NCBI RefSeq assembly: GCF_018221465.1
Contig: NZ_JAAIKR010000010.1
Coordinates: 87,306 to 151,305 of the forward strand
Reading direction: 5' to 3'
DNA length: 64,000 bases
Origin: Shewanella intestini
GTDB taxonomy: Bacteria; Pseudomonadota; Gammaproteobacteria; Enterobacterales; Shewanellaceae
This document shows positions 1 to 8,736 of this stretch, piece by piece; positions within the stretch are counted from its first letter, which is position 1, and the number at the start of each line of letters is the position of its first letter. The notes beneath the pieces were generated by a model. It saw only the letters and a program-made list of their open reading frames with translations. It had not been told where the DNA came from and ran no database searches. Position numbers and translations under genes: made by a program.

Positions 1-1285
1 TATAAAAACGCTGATGCCGGTTAGGTCTAAAATTTAGCCCTAATTCAAATGCATGAGCGTCATTGTCTAGCGTTACTCCTGTTGGATATAAGGTTCTGTC
101 GGTTAAATCATCGCTCACATCGCTATAGCGACCACCGACGACATAAGATAATTGCGCTGTAAGTGGCACAGTTGCTTGCACAAATGCACTTGTCATTGTT
201 TGAGTGTTGTTTCTAACGGTATAAGCTGAATCAAAATCTGCTTTTCCGATTAGCAAGTCAACGCCGCCGATCAATGTCATCTCACCATGGTCTAGAACAT
301 ATTTACCAATGGCTTTCGGTAAAAAGCTAAACTGACTGCGTTCATTGGTACTCGGACCAAAAATATTGGCAGTACTAAGCGTGTCGGTATAACTTGCTTC
401 GACATTTACAGCCCATTGCTGACTAAGTTGTCTTTGATAACCTGAGCGCACAGATGTCGTCATCTGATGCGAGTCATTAATTGAGGTGTTGTTAGACAAA
501 CGAGGATCAAGCTGATATTCGCTTTGTGTTAATGCCCCTGGCACTTGGCGATAATCATCAAAATAGTTCGACTCAACAAAAAAGTCTTGTGCGTCATCTT
601 TGTATTGAATACGCCCTAAAATTGAGCCAGTTTTATTTTCATTATTTTGACGATAATTATCTGACTTAAGATGACTACCAGCTAAAAAGTAACGCCAATT
701 AGCTGAGATCTCTCCTGCAATATCACCTTTAACTTCATAAGTATTAAAGCTGCCACCTGACAGCTGTAACCCACCGCCGCTACCGTTAGGCGCTTTGGTG
801 ATGATATTAATCACCCCGCCTACCGCTTGATCGCCATATATCACCCCTGCAGACCCAGAGAGGATTTCAATTCGTTCAACTTGATTTAACGGTACAGAGT
901 CGATACTGGGCGCGGCGATATCAATGTTATTTAATCGACGCCCATCAACCATGATCAAGGTGTTATTACTCGCACCAGAAGCACTAAAACCACGCATTGA
1001 AAAGGTTGCCCCCGAGCCATTGTCAGCCACTTGAATCCCGCTGCGATTACGCAATAAGTTAGTGACGTTTGTCGCCCCGCTTAATTGAATTTCAGCTGAA
1101 TCAATTACGGTGACATTAGCGGCCATGTTCATTGGTGTGGTTTCGCTACGGCCAATGACCACTATATTTTCCATGGTCTCATCCGTTGCCGATTGAGTGA
1201 CAGGTGTTTGTGCGCCCACATGAGCGGAGGTGAAACTGAACACAGCAGTAATGGCAACTGCTGTTAACGTTAATTTAGTACCCAT
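1..1285 (-). CDS. btuB: TonB-dependent outer-membrane receptor, BtuB-type (partial, C-terminus beyond window)
   Basis: The reading frame starts at the ATG complementary to 1283-1285 and runs open to the window edge, giving about 428 N-terminal residues. A signal peptide of about 25 residues (ending near SAHVGA) is followed by a TonB-box-like stretch (ENIVVIG). A plug domain comes next, with the usual landmarks: LLRNRSGIQV, FSMRGFS, VDGRR, ERIEILSG and VIYGDQAVGGVINIITK. TonB receptors import scarce ligands through the outer membrane with energy from TonB-ExbBD. A cobalamin riboswitch lies directly upstream on the same strand, so a corrinoid is the likely substrate. The btuB symbol rests on that regulation plus general similarity; the barrel is mostly outside the window. 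It could be another corrinoid receptor paralogue. Confidence 0.85.
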   Translation of the reverse strand, partial: MGTKLTLTAVAITAVFSFTSAHVGAQTPVTQSATDETMENIVVIGRSETTPMNMAANVTVIDSAEIQLSGATNVTNLLRNRSGIQVADNGSGATFSMRGFSASGASNNTLIMVDGRRLNNIDIAAPSIDSVPLNQVERIEILSGSAGVIYGDQAVGGVINIITKAPNGSGGGLQLSGGSFNTYEVKGDIAGEISANWRYFLAGSHLKSDNYRQNNENKTGSILGRIQYKDDAQDFFVESNYFDDYRQVPGALTQSEYQLDPRLSNNTSINDSHQMTTSVRSGYQRQLSQQWAVNVEASYTDTLSTANIFGPSTNERSQFSFLPKAIGKYVLDHGEMTLIGGVDLLIGKADFDSAYTVRNNTQTMTSAFVQATVPLTAQLSYVVGGRYSDVSDDLTDRTLYPTGVTLDNDAHAFELGLNFRPNRHQRFY

Positions 1286-1391
1286 TTACCTTTAACTCCT
1301 AAAAGGAAAAATGGGGCAGGAGCGCCGTAATATACACAAAAATAACTAATTTAAGTCTATTTAGGCATATTACACTTCGAGATCTGCCCAC

Positions 1392-1418
1392 CGAAATCAT
1401 CGAAATCATCGAAATCAT
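1392..1418. repeat. 3 x 9-bp tandem repeat in btuB leader
   Basis: Three perfect copies of CGAAATCAT lie between the riboswitch aptamer and the receptor start codon. This is where the expression platform should be, so copy number could change leader folding. No such effect is shown by the sequence. Confidence 0.8.
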
Positions 1419-1421
1419 CTT

Positions 1422-1583
1422 TAGGGCCGGTCTCCGGACTTAGGTTACATGAGCATGCTCAAACAAGTTTAAGATTAACGTCATATGCACGCCTTAAACT
1501 TTTACCATTCACCGTTGCGGGGGCAGTAACAGCTTTGCACTATTTTCCCGATTATCCAATAACTTATCAGTTATCAGCACCAC
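1422..1583 (-). ncRNA. Cobalamin (AdoCbl) riboswitch
   Basis: Read on the minus strand, the leader contains in order GGGAAAATAGTGCAAAGCTG, the invariant core CTGCCCCCGCAACGGT and the 3-prime B12-box-like segment AGTCCGGAGACCGGCC. These are the hallmarks of the cobalamin riboswitch family. The aptamer ends about 140 bp before the TonB-receptor start codon. By family precedent it shuts off the receptor when cobalamin is plentiful. The outer boundaries are estimated from the P1 region. Confidence 0.93.
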
Positions 1584-1728
1584 AAAAGATTGACTTATTA
1601 TTTCTCTATCCAGAGAAATATAACAGGCGATATTATATACAGAGATGGATATTTAGGAAGCACTAATTTAACAATAAAAACATCGCGGTAACAAAGGCGA
1701 TTTAAGGATGACAGAAGGGATGTCAGAG

Positions 1729-2397
1729 TTAATCTTGCAGCATAAATTGTTGATAATTTTCAGCCGTTAATGGCGCATTTTCAATTGAGAATGTGTCCGT
1801 ACGTTGTGATTTATGAATAAGATACATATCTTCAGATCCACTCACTACGGTGAAGTAACCAATTTCGCCTTTAAGCTTGCTGGTAAACGCTTCATTTGCA
1901 AAAGGGGTGGCATGATGAATATTTGGCATTACAGTACAGCCTAGAATGCCATGCACTGCATTTAAGTCATCTAATTTAGACGATCCCAGTTTTTGATAAA
2001 TAATTTCACCTTCACAATGCTCACGGTACTTATCGGCCATGGTATCGAGAAACCGTTCAGGATTAATGTCATTTGCTAAGCCTTTAAAACCTTGCATGCA
2101 CACCATGCCGCTCCAATCATTTAAAGATTCGTTGCCGGGAATAAATTCAGCCATGAACATATCACCTAGAATTTCATGAAAGGCCAGACGCCAGCTTGGC
2201 GGAGGAAGGAAACCAAACTGTTTTGCAAACCGGGTAAGTTGTTGAACATTTTTAGGCATTTCAACTTGTTGAATACCATCAACGTCGTTGACATCAGGCA
2301 GGGAATACGCAGGTTTTTTATCATTGGCGCTCACACAAAAAGAAGTACTTAATGTCATAAGTCCCCCGATAACGGCATAAGCTACCCATGTTTTCAT
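1729..2397 (-). CDS. Exported protein of unknown function (222 aa)
   Basis: I do not recognise a family. Residues 1-24 form a signal peptide (hydrophobic stretch, likely cut after CVSA), so the mature protein is probably periplasmic. The mature part is a single globular domain of about 195 residues with three cysteines (near residues 99, 127 and 153) that could form a disulfide. It has a Pro-rich FLPPPSW segment near residue 63. It stands alone, with more than 100 bp to the next gene and about 300 bp from the riboswitch. No terminator or regulator could be assigned. Confidence 0.7.
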   Translation of the reverse strand: MKTWVAYAVIGGLMTLSTSFCVSANDKKPAYSLPDVNDVDGIQQVEMPKNVQQLTRFAKQFGFLPPPSWRLAFHEILGDMFMAEFIPGNESLNDWSGMVCMQGFKGLANDINPERFLDTMADKYREHCEGEIIYQKLGSSKLDDLNAVHGILGCTVMPNIHHATPFANEAFTSKLKGEIGYFTVVSGSEDMYLIHKSQRTDTFSIENAPLTAENYQQFMLQD

Positions 2398-2530
2398 TTG
2401 CTGCGTCCCTGTGTGCGATTTGTAACTTAACCACCGTTGAAGATGATTTAATCAATATACCCTACTGAAAATATTACAAATAAACAAATCTTTAAATCTA
2501 GCGCTAATGTAATATAGCGTAATATTAACG

Positions 2531-2827
2531 TTAGCCTGCTAAATCGTCTTCATCAAGCTCGTCCGTCATCGCTTCAGCCGCAATCGCATCTGCTAACGAT
2601 TTCGCTTTTAAATGCTTAGCCGTTTTACGTTGATTACGTTCAACTTGTTTTGCTAAAAAGCCAGATAATGCTTCTTCGCCCCATGCTTTTGCTTCTGCTT
2701 CAGTGGCAAAACCATCATGACTTTTAGATACTACGGTTTTGGTCGCTGTCATTTTACGGGTAATTTCTGTTTTCCATGTTGATTCTAGTTTCACAACACG
2801 AAAATCATATTTTTTACTTTTGCTCAT
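2531..2827 (-). CDS. DUF3622-type small protein (98 aa)
   Basis: The start at 2827 (MSKSKKYDF) is preferred over an ATG eight codons upstream, because AGGA sits about eight bases before it. The protein is basic at the N-terminus (KYDFRVVKLESTWKTEITRK), contains FATEAEAKAWGEEAL, and ends in an acidic tail (DELDEDDLAG). This matches my memory of the DUF3622 family of short Shewanella/Vibrio proteins, whose function is unknown. It is monocistronic. Family assignment is from recall, not from a search. Confidence 0.75.
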   Translation of the reverse strand: MSKSKKYDFRVVKLESTWKTEITRKMTATKTVVSKSHDGFATEAEAKAWGEEALSGFLAKQVERNQRKTAKHLKAKSLADAIAAEAMTDELDEDDLAG

Positions 2828-2878
2828 TTGATCTTTCCTACTACTTGCCAACAGGCATACTGAGTTGTGTATTCACAC

Positions 2879-2912
2879 AAAAAATAAAGCTTATCAACAC
2901 CATTGATAAGCT
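2879..2912 (-). terminator. Rho-independent terminator downstream of rlhA
   Basis: A perfect 10-bp stem (AGCTTATCAA / TTGATAAGCT, loop CACCA) is followed on the minus strand by TTATTTTTTG. It lies about 30 bp past the rlhA stop codon. Confidence 0.85.
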
Positions 2913-2943
2913 AAATAACGGGTCTTAACGCTTTAAATAAATA

Positions 2944-4857
2944 TTAAGACTTAACTAATTGATTTGAACCTACGATCATCATTTCGCACTTTTGGCAGTC
3001 AAAAACTAACTTCAGTTTGTCTTTGCCAATGTCTAAATGCATAGGTTCAGCTTTAATACCTTCCACTTCTTTAGGGCACAAATTAAAGCTATAACGCAGG
3101 CAGTGCTTAGTTACCATTAATGGAGCATCATGCAACACGTTGTTTTTTTCATAGGTGTCTTCTATTTGAATCACCCCATGTTGCTGATAAAAATCACGTG
3201 CTTGTTCATTAGCCACGTTTGATAAAAAGCTCAATGATTTTTGTGGAAAACGTGCTTCGCTATCGTGTGCCCAACGCGCAGGCCGTTGATAGCCTTCAAA
3301 TCGAATTAGTGATAATTTTTCAATAGCATCACGACGCAATTCATTCACTTGTGATGCGGGTAAAAACCACACTTGCTCGGTTTGAATATTGACGTTATTC
3401 GCCACGTAATCTGTTGTGCCTAATTTAGCTAATTGTTTCTTTAAATTAGCAGCGGCTTTAGCTTGATCGTTTGCAGCAACCTTATCGCACTCTAGTTCAA
3501 CGCTTGCAGCAAAACCATGGCAATCTTTTACGGTTAACATCAAGCCCGCGCTTGAGTCAGCCAGTTCAATATCCACCAGCACGTTGCGCTTTGCAGAAGG
3601 CTTATTAAGGGTAAGTTCAAACTTATGGTCAAAGTTACGGAACATCATCACCCCAACGGTTAAGTCTTTGGGCAATTCGGTAAAGTACAACACATTGCCA
3701 TCAGCACGGTTGATACGTAAACCTGAAATTTTGTCATCCGATAGCCGCTGCGACTCGAAATGCTCAACGAAATAACATAAACCGTCACCGTTATTGAATA
3801 CGATATCTTTGCCACTTTCACGCGTGTCTATTTCAATAAAATCTTTACCCATACGTTTAATTCGGCCAATTTTTTCACCAATAAACTTTGGCGAACTAAA
3901 ATGCTCAATGGTTTGGGTACGCTCAGTAACAAAATAATCAGTTTTACCACGGTTAAAGCTCTTGTCAGGATCGGGAGTGAAATTAAATTCACAACGCCCA
4001 TGCGACATAGACTCTAGGTCTTCTCTGCTATCGATAATAGCATCAAGTTGCTGGCGATAATGCGCAGTCACATTCTTCACGTAACTAATGTCTTTTAAGC
4101 GCCCTTCTATCTTAAAGGAGCTCACACCAGCATCAATTAATGCTTCTAAATTATTGGTTTGGTTATTATCTTTAAGGGATAACAAATGCTGGTTCTGGGC
4201 TAAGACCTCGCCTTCTCGAGTCGAGAGATTACAAGGTAAACGGCACATTTGTGAACACTCACCACGATTAGCGCTACGATTAGAAAACGCATGGCTTAAG
4301 TTACACAAGCCGCTGTAACTGACACACAAGGCACCATGAATAAAATATTCCAGCTTCATTTGTGTGCTTTGGGCGATATCTTTAATTTGCGGTAAGTTTA
4401 ATTCACGCGCCAATACTACCTGAGAAAAACCCACTTGTTCTAAAAACACAGACTTTTCAGGCGTGCGGTTATCCATTTGGGTGCTGGCATGTAACGCAAT
4501 AGGCGGTAAATCCAGTTGCAAGATACCCATGTCTTGAATAATTAACGCATCAACACCGCCATGATATAAATCCCAAATTAAGGCTTGTGCAGCTTCAATT
4601 TCGTGGTCCATTAAAATGGTGTTTAACGCCACGAATACTTGTGCATGGTAGGTATGGGCAAAGCTTGCTAAGCGGGCAATATCTTCGACACTGTTGCCTG
4701 CATTATGACGCGCCCCAAAAGCAGGGCCGCCAATATAGACAGCATCAGCACCATGGCGAATAGCTTCAATGCCAAAGTCAGCATTTTTAGCAGGCGCTAA
4801 TAATTCTAATTGACGCTTTTTAGATGCAACGGGGTTAAAAATATCGACAGCAGCCAT
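2944..4857 (-). CDS. rlhA: 23S rRNA 5-hydroxycytidine C2501 synthase (U32 family)
   Basis: The protein has 637 residues and is close in length and sequence to E. coli RlhA (YdcP). That enzyme hydroxylates C2501 of 23S rRNA, apparently using prephenate-dependent chemistry. The N-terminal U32 barrel begins with LELLAPAKN and HGADAVYIGGPAFGARHNAG. The conserved cysteine cluster is at about residues 178, 185, 201, 205 and 209 (CVSYSGLC, ECSQMC), followed by SFKIEGRLKD and YVKN. The C-terminal half has the RlhA-specific end with CLRYSFNLCP and FDCQKCEMMIVG. The length (over 600 aa) argues against the shorter TrhP and UbiU/UbiV paralogues. It is monocistronic, with terminators on both sides. Confidence 0.92.
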   Translation of the reverse strand: MAAVDIFNPVASKKRQLELLAPAKNADFGIEAIRHGADAVYIGGPAFGARHNAGNSVEDIARLASFAHTYHAQVFVALNTILMDHEIEAAQALIWDLYHGGVDALIIQDMGILQLDLPPIALHASTQMDNRTPEKSVFLEQVGFSQVVLARELNLPQIKDIAQSTQMKLEYFIHGALCVSYSGLCNLSHAFSNRSANRGECSQMCRLPCNLSTREGEVLAQNQHLLSLKDNNQTNNLEALIDAGVSSFKIEGRLKDISYVKNVTAHYRQQLDAIIDSREDLESMSHGRCEFNFTPDPDKSFNRGKTDYFVTERTQTIEHFSSPKFIGEKIGRIKRMGKDFIEIDTRESGKDIVFNNGDGLCYFVEHFESQRLSDDKISGLRINRADGNVLYFTELPKDLTVGVMMFRNFDHKFELTLNKPSAKRNVLVDIELADSSAGLMLTVKDCHGFAASVELECDKVAANDQAKAAANLKKQLAKLGTTDYVANNVNIQTEQVWFLPASQVNELRRDAIEKLSLIRFEGYQRPARWAHDSEARFPQKSLSFLSNVANEQARDFYQQHGVIQIEDTYEKNNVLHDAPLMVTKHCLRYSFNLCPKEVEGIKAEPMHLDIGKDKLKLVFDCQKCEMMIVGSNQLVKS

Positions 4858-4884
4858 AGAGTAGTTTCATTTATTCAATAAGAT

Positions 4885-4920
4885 AAAAAAGTGCGCCAAC
4901 AGTATATTGTTGGCGCACTT
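4885..4920 (-). terminator. Terminator downstream of phosphoribosyltransferase gene
   Basis: A 13-bp perfect stem (AAGTGCGCCAACA / TGTTGGCGCACTT) with a 6-nt loop is followed on the minus strand by TTTTTTATC. It sits 45 bp past the stop codon of the upstream minus-strand gene. Confidence 0.9.
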
Positions 4921-4965
4921 CAACCGATAAGGTAATTTTAACAAAGTTGAGTTAAAAATACTCGA

Positions 4966-5526
4966 TTAGATGAATAATTCTTGAATATTCTTAAAGTCAG
5001 ACTTTCCGTTAGCAATCTCTTCAGGGTTCAAACCCGACACTTCATGTGGGAACACTAACCAATCATCTGACTCATGAATGTAATAGTCAGGCTTCAATGT
5101 CACCTTGGTATTGTTCGGTTTGTAATAAGGGCAAGCGATACGTATATCGGTGGGTACGTTTAAGCGCATAAATTTAGTCAGTTTAGCAATAAGCGCGTCA
5201 ACACTACGACCTGAATCAAACACGTCATCTACGATTAACAGTCCGTCATTGGCATTGGCATTTTCAATAATGTAATGAAGGCCGTGAACTTTGATGTTTT
5301 TATCTTGCTGATCAATGCCATAGTAAGAAGATGTTCGAACAGCTATATGGTCAGTTTCAACTTTTTTAAAATCAAAAAATTCTTGTACTGCAATACCAAT
5401 TGGAGCACCACCACGCCAGATACCAACAATAAACTGTGGTCTAAATCCACTTTCGTAAACCTGAGAGGCTAACCTGAATGAATCTTCAAGTAACTCTTGA
5501 GCGCTAATATAGTGTTTCTCTGACAT
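4966..5526 (-). CDS. Purine-type phosphoribosyltransferase
   Basis: The start at 5526 (MSEKHYISAQELL) is chosen because GGGGGT lies six bases upstream; the longer frame adds 24 unconserved residues. The 186-aa protein has the type I PRTase fold. It shows a WRGGAPIG loop near residue 42 and the PRPP-binding loop LLIVDDVFDSGRSVDAL near residues 96-112. A hood with WLVFPHE near the C-terminus fits hypoxanthine/guanine/xanthine enzymes, which salvage purine bases to nucleotides using PRPP in the cytoplasm. Exact base specificity cannot be read from sequence. It is monocistronic with its own terminator. Confidence 0.85.
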   Translation of the reverse strand: MSEKHYISAQELLEDSFRLASQVYESGFRPQFIVGIWRGGAPIGIAVQEFFDFKKVETDHIAVRTSSYYGIDQQDKNIKVHGLHYIIENANANDGLLIVDDVFDSGRSVDALIAKLTKFMRLNVPTDIRIACPYYKPNNTKVTLKPDYYIHESDDWLVFPHEVSGLNPEEIANGKSDFKNIQELFI

Positions 5527-5855
5527 TGGTATACCCCCTAAATTTTGTGCGGCAGATTCTATATTAAAATGTTGTGGTTTACTGCAGATATAGGTCAAAA
5601 AAACAATAAAAAATTAGACGTTATTATCATTTTATCTTATACCTCTAATGGCCTAATTAATTTGTTTTACGCTGACTTAGCCTGAGTAATTAATACTTTC
5701 CGGTGAATTGAGGTAAAAGCTCACCCTTTATCACTCTCTTAGTGTAGATTAGCTTTGAACGTTAGCGATGACTAAAGTAGCGATTAATCACTACAACTTT
5801 TTAATGATAATAACGAGTCTGCACTCAATAATAATAACAACATGGAATGGATATC

Positions 5856-7277
5856 ATGGCACAAGCTCACCCGTTAGCACTCCCGCTTCTTAATATACAT
5901 GCCAAAGGGGGTTATACGGTCACATTGGAAATTGGCAGTGAGAAGGCAAAAGTCAATTTAATCGTAGACAGCGGCAGCAGTACCTTAGTTGTAGGACAAT
6001 TAGCTTATCACCCCGAGCAAGATCAATCTCTCACCGCCACGACCTTTGCTCAAGAAATTCGCTATGGCATTGGTGGTTGGGATGGTCCAGTCGTCCATAC
6101 CGATGTCACCATCGGTAACACGGCTTTTGCCATCACTTTAGAACAATGCCCTGTCGCTGTCGTGTCATCACTTGAACAACGTGAAACGTTTGGCGGCGCA
6201 AATGGCATTTTAGGGCTGGCTTACCATCAACTCAATCCCAGTTATGATCTTGAAAAATACCTTATTGAACACCGTATTACCCCAGCAAAAACATTCCCTT
6301 GGCCTTTTTCTGATGCTGGTAGTGTTCACCATGGCGATGGACAAACACCCTTTAGCAGCCACGATCTTGCCCGCTTCAAAGCTTTTTTAAAAGACCATCC
6401 AGAGCAAGACATCTTGCCTTACTTTACCGAACTAGAAACCCAAGGTTTATGTGCTAATAAATTTGCATTTTATTCGCAACGAAGCAGCATTCATATGGCA
6501 ACTGAGCAACCAACCAAAGCAGTATTAGCCGCTGATCCATTAAACCAAGGTTGGTTAATCTTAGGGGGGGGTAAAGAACAAACGCATTTATATCAAGGCG
6601 AGTTTCAACATATAAAGGTCGAACATGAGGTTCATTACAATGTCACATTGTTAGGAATTAAAGTCGCAGGCTTTGAACTCATACAAGCGGCCCCTCTAAA
6701 GCCTGAATATCAGCATTTTTTAACCAATGGCATTGTTGATACCGGTGTCAGCGGCATTATGTTAACCGACGTATTATTTAATGGTCTCAAACAAAACCTG
6801 GCGCAATTAGCCCAAAAGCAACTAAGCCAATCTTCCGCTTCTATCACGCCACCCCAAGATTTTATCGCACTTATTGACCCATTTAGCGATCTCGACGCTC
6901 AAGACGTTGGCATTGACATGGATAAGCTCGACTTAAGTTTATGGCCAGATATTGAATTTGTATTTGCAGGACATGCCGAGTGTGATGGCACCCCACACAA
7001 TGATCATCTTGACGGTCATCATCATGACCCTCACGACCCACAGCCGATGACGCTCATCTGTAAACCACATGATTACTGGCAACTTAATAGCCCCATTAAA
7101 GGAAAAGCCTGCTTTAAAATCATTGGGAAGCTGGCTAACTGGGCTAATCAAACCTTAGTCGGCTTACCTTTATTGAATAATTATTATGTGATTTTTGACC
7201 GAGAAGAGCACGGTTCTGGGGTGATTCGCTTTGCAGAACAAAAACCACCACAACACAATTCGACCACGCCAATATGA
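5856..7277 (+). CDS. Pepsin-family (A1) aspartic protease, shewasin-like
   Basis: Both catalytic motifs of a bilobal pepsin are present: DSGSS at about residues 38-42 and DTGVS at about residue 295. A flap-like segment (RYGIGGWDGPVV) lies between them. Bacterial pepsin homologues are rare; the established ones include the shewasins of Shewanella, which are cytoplasmic. This protein also lacks a signal peptide, and its length (473 aa) is similar. A His/Asp-rich loop (HNDHLDGHHHDPHDP) near residues 380-395 is an unusual insert. A run of eight G residues sits in the coding sequence at 6564-6571. An ATG at 5847 is also in frame, but 5856 has GGAATGG better placed as ribosome binding site. The stop overlaps the next start by four bases, and the gene heads the borosin cluster, so a role in peptide maturation is inferred. 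Confidence 0.88.
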   Translation: MAQAHPLALPLLNIHAKGGYTVTLEIGSEKAKVNLIVDSGSSTLVVGQLAYHPEQDQSLTATTFAQEIRYGIGGWDGPVVHTDVTIGNTAFAITLEQCPVAVVSSLEQRETFGGANGILGLAYHQLNPSYDLEKYLIEHRITPAKTFPWPFSDAGSVHHGDGQTPFSSHDLARFKAFLKDHPEQDILPYFTELETQGLCANKFAFYSQRSSIHMATEQPTKAVLAADPLNQGWLILGGGKEQTHLYQGEFQHIKVEHEVHYNVTLLGIKVAGFELIQAAPLKPEYQHFLTNGIVDTGVSGIMLTDVLFNGLKQNLAQLAQKQLSQSSASITPPQDFIALIDPFSDLDAQDVGIDMDKLDLSLWPDIEFVFAGHAECDGTPHNDHLDGHHHDPHDPQPMTLICKPHDYWQLNSPIKGKACFKIIGKLANWANQTLVGLPLLNNYYVIFDREEHGSGVIRFAEQKPPQHNSTTPI

Positions 7278-7831
7278 ACGTCAATTTTACCAGCGAAACC
7301 TTATCGATGCATTTAATCAGCCAGGGGGAGTTTGAGCTATTTAGCATGCTTTACAGCAACCCAAAAACCATGCGAAAAATTTGTCAGCCCTTTTCAAAGC
7401 AGCAAATAAATGCGGCATTTAACCTTGCGCTTAACAAAACGGTCGATCAAGCGACCCCCTATTGGATGTGGGTAATAAAACACAATGGCGACGCCATAGG
7501 GTTACAAAGTTTAGGCATGAGAAAACCACACGCTCAGTTCGCCGATATTGGCTTAATGTTATTACAACATGCTAATGGAAAAAGCCATGCCATCAATGCC
7601 ACCGTCGCGTTAATGTCAGTCGGATTTAAGCTTCTTGGATTTTCGCGTATTTATGCCGATTTTGACTCAACCAATCTCGCAACCAAGCGCATCACTAAGC
7701 GGCTCAATTTTATTATTGAATCTAACGAAACTCAGGATAAACACGCCCCAAAAGTACAAAAAACGACCACTTGTTATGTTGAAGCTGAAAATTGGCAATT
7801 TCCGCTGCCCAAAACCAACAACAACTGTTAA
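7274..7831 (+). CDS. GNAT-family N-acetyltransferase (RimJ/RimL-like)
   Basis: The gene overlaps the protease gene by ATGA, indicating translational coupling. The 185-aa protein has the GNAT layout: a beta-strand segment WMWVIKHNGDAIGLQSLGM, then ADIGLMLLQHANGKSHAINATVALMSVGFKLLGFSRIYADFDSTNLATKRITKRLNF. The second half matches the acetyl-CoA binding and helix-alpha4 region of RimJ/RimL-type enzymes (xNxATKRIxKRLxF). Such enzymes acetylate protein N-termini, antibiotics or small amines. Its position between the protease and the borosin methyltransferase suggests acetylation of the mature peptide or self-protection. That is inference, because the substrate cannot be read from sequence. Confidence 0.8.
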   Translation: MNVNFTSETLSMHLISQGEFELFSMLYSNPKTMRKICQPFSKQQINAAFNLALNKTVDQATPYWMWVIKHNGDAIGLQSLGMRKPHAQFADIGLMLLQHANGKSHAINATVALMSVGFKLLGFSRIYADFDSTNLATKRITKRLNFIIESNETQDKHAPKVQKTTTCYVEAENWQFPLPKTNNNC

Positions 7832-7876
7832 ATTAACGTAAAAAACAATAACAATCATTTACACAGGTATCACGTA

Positions 7877-8674
7877 ATGAAGGGAAGTTTAGTTTGCGTA
7901 GGGCTTGGGATGACATTAGGCGCTCATATAAGCCCCATCAGTCAAAGTTACATTGAAAATGCTGATGTGGTATTTAGTGGCGTATCCAATGCTATCGTTG
8001 GAGTGTGGTTAGAAGAAATGCACCCAGACGTTCGTAGCTTACAGCCCTTTTATCAACAAGGTAAATCACGCAATACAACTTACCAACAAATGGTCGATGC
8101 CATGTTGGAACAAGTGAGATTAGGAAAAAAAGTCGTCGGCGCGTTTTATGGCCATCCTGGCGTCTTTGCTAAGGCACCACATGTGGCAATTGAAACAGCG
8201 AAAAAAGAAGGCTTTAGTGCACAAATGCTACCAGGGATATCCGCCGAAGATTGCCTGTTTGCTGATTTAGGTATCGACCCAGGTAAAGTTGGCTGTCAGC
8301 ATTATGAAGCCAGTCAATTTATGTTTTATCAACGCGTTATAGACCCTTCAGCTTATTTAATCTTATGGCAAGTTGGCATTGCAGGAGACAAATCCTTAGC
8401 GCGTTTTGAAACCACTCAAGCTCACAGGCAACTGTTAGTAGAACTGTTACTTGAAACCTACCCAGCCACTCACCAGGTTATTTTATATGAAGCTGCGGTA
8501 CTGCCGATTGACCGTGTCCGCCAACAGTATGTTGCCTTAGACGCATTGGCTGAAACCGACATGTTCCAACACACAACCCTCGTCGTCCCGCCTTGTCAAA
8601 GCATGCAAAAGAACACGCTCATGCTGGAACGGTTAGCCTCATTAGAAAAAAGTTTACTCAACCACACAAGCTAA
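7877..8674 (+). CDS. Borosin peptide-backbone alpha-N-methyltransferase (SonM-like)
   Basis: This is a tetrapyrrole-methylase-fold SAM enzyme of 265 aa. It has the N-terminal GLGMTLGAHISP segment, the FYQQGKSRNTTYQQM motif (Tyr59, Arg65, Tyr69 in positions like the catalytic Tyr/Arg residues of borosin methyltransferases) and the SAM-binding GHPGVF at residues 92-97. Corrin or porphyrin methylases lack the YxxGKxRxxTY signature and would not sit beside a borosin-type precursor. In characterised split borosins (SonM/SonA of Shewanella oneidensis) this enzyme methylates backbone amides of a separate precursor protein. The partner is encoded 62 bp downstream. No signal peptide is present, so it acts in the cytoplasm. 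Confidence 0.9.
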   Translation: MKGSLVCVGLGMTLGAHISPISQSYIENADVVFSGVSNAIVGVWLEEMHPDVRSLQPFYQQGKSRNTTYQQMVDAMLEQVRLGKKVVGAFYGHPGVFAKAPHVAIETAKKEGFSAQMLPGISAEDCLFADLGIDPGKVGCQHYEASQFMFYQRVIDPSAYLILWQVGIAGDKSLARFETTQAHRQLLVELLLETYPATHQVILYEAAVLPIDRVRQQYVALDALAETDMFQHTTLVVPPCQSMQKNTLMLERLASLEKSLLNHTS

Positions 8675-8689
8675 TTATAGCTTAACGAC

Positions 8690-8723
8690 ATTTGCAAATT
8701 ATATGTTGGATTTGCAATTATAT
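8690..8723 (+). repeat. Direct repeat before the borosin precursor gene
   Basis: ATTTGCAAATTATAT (8690-8704) recurs 20 bp later as ATTTGCAATTATAT (8710-8723), immediately before a strong AAGGAGA ribosome site. It may be an internal operator or an RNA element that raises precursor expression relative to the methyltransferase. That function is inference. Confidence 0.6.
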
Positions 8724-8736
8724 TTAAGGAGAAAAT

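Noticed and set aside
7877-8674. Corrin or porphyrin methylase
   Set aside because: The tetrapyrrole-methylase fold fits, but the YxxGKxRxxTY motif and the adjacent borosin-type precursor point to peptide N-methylation.
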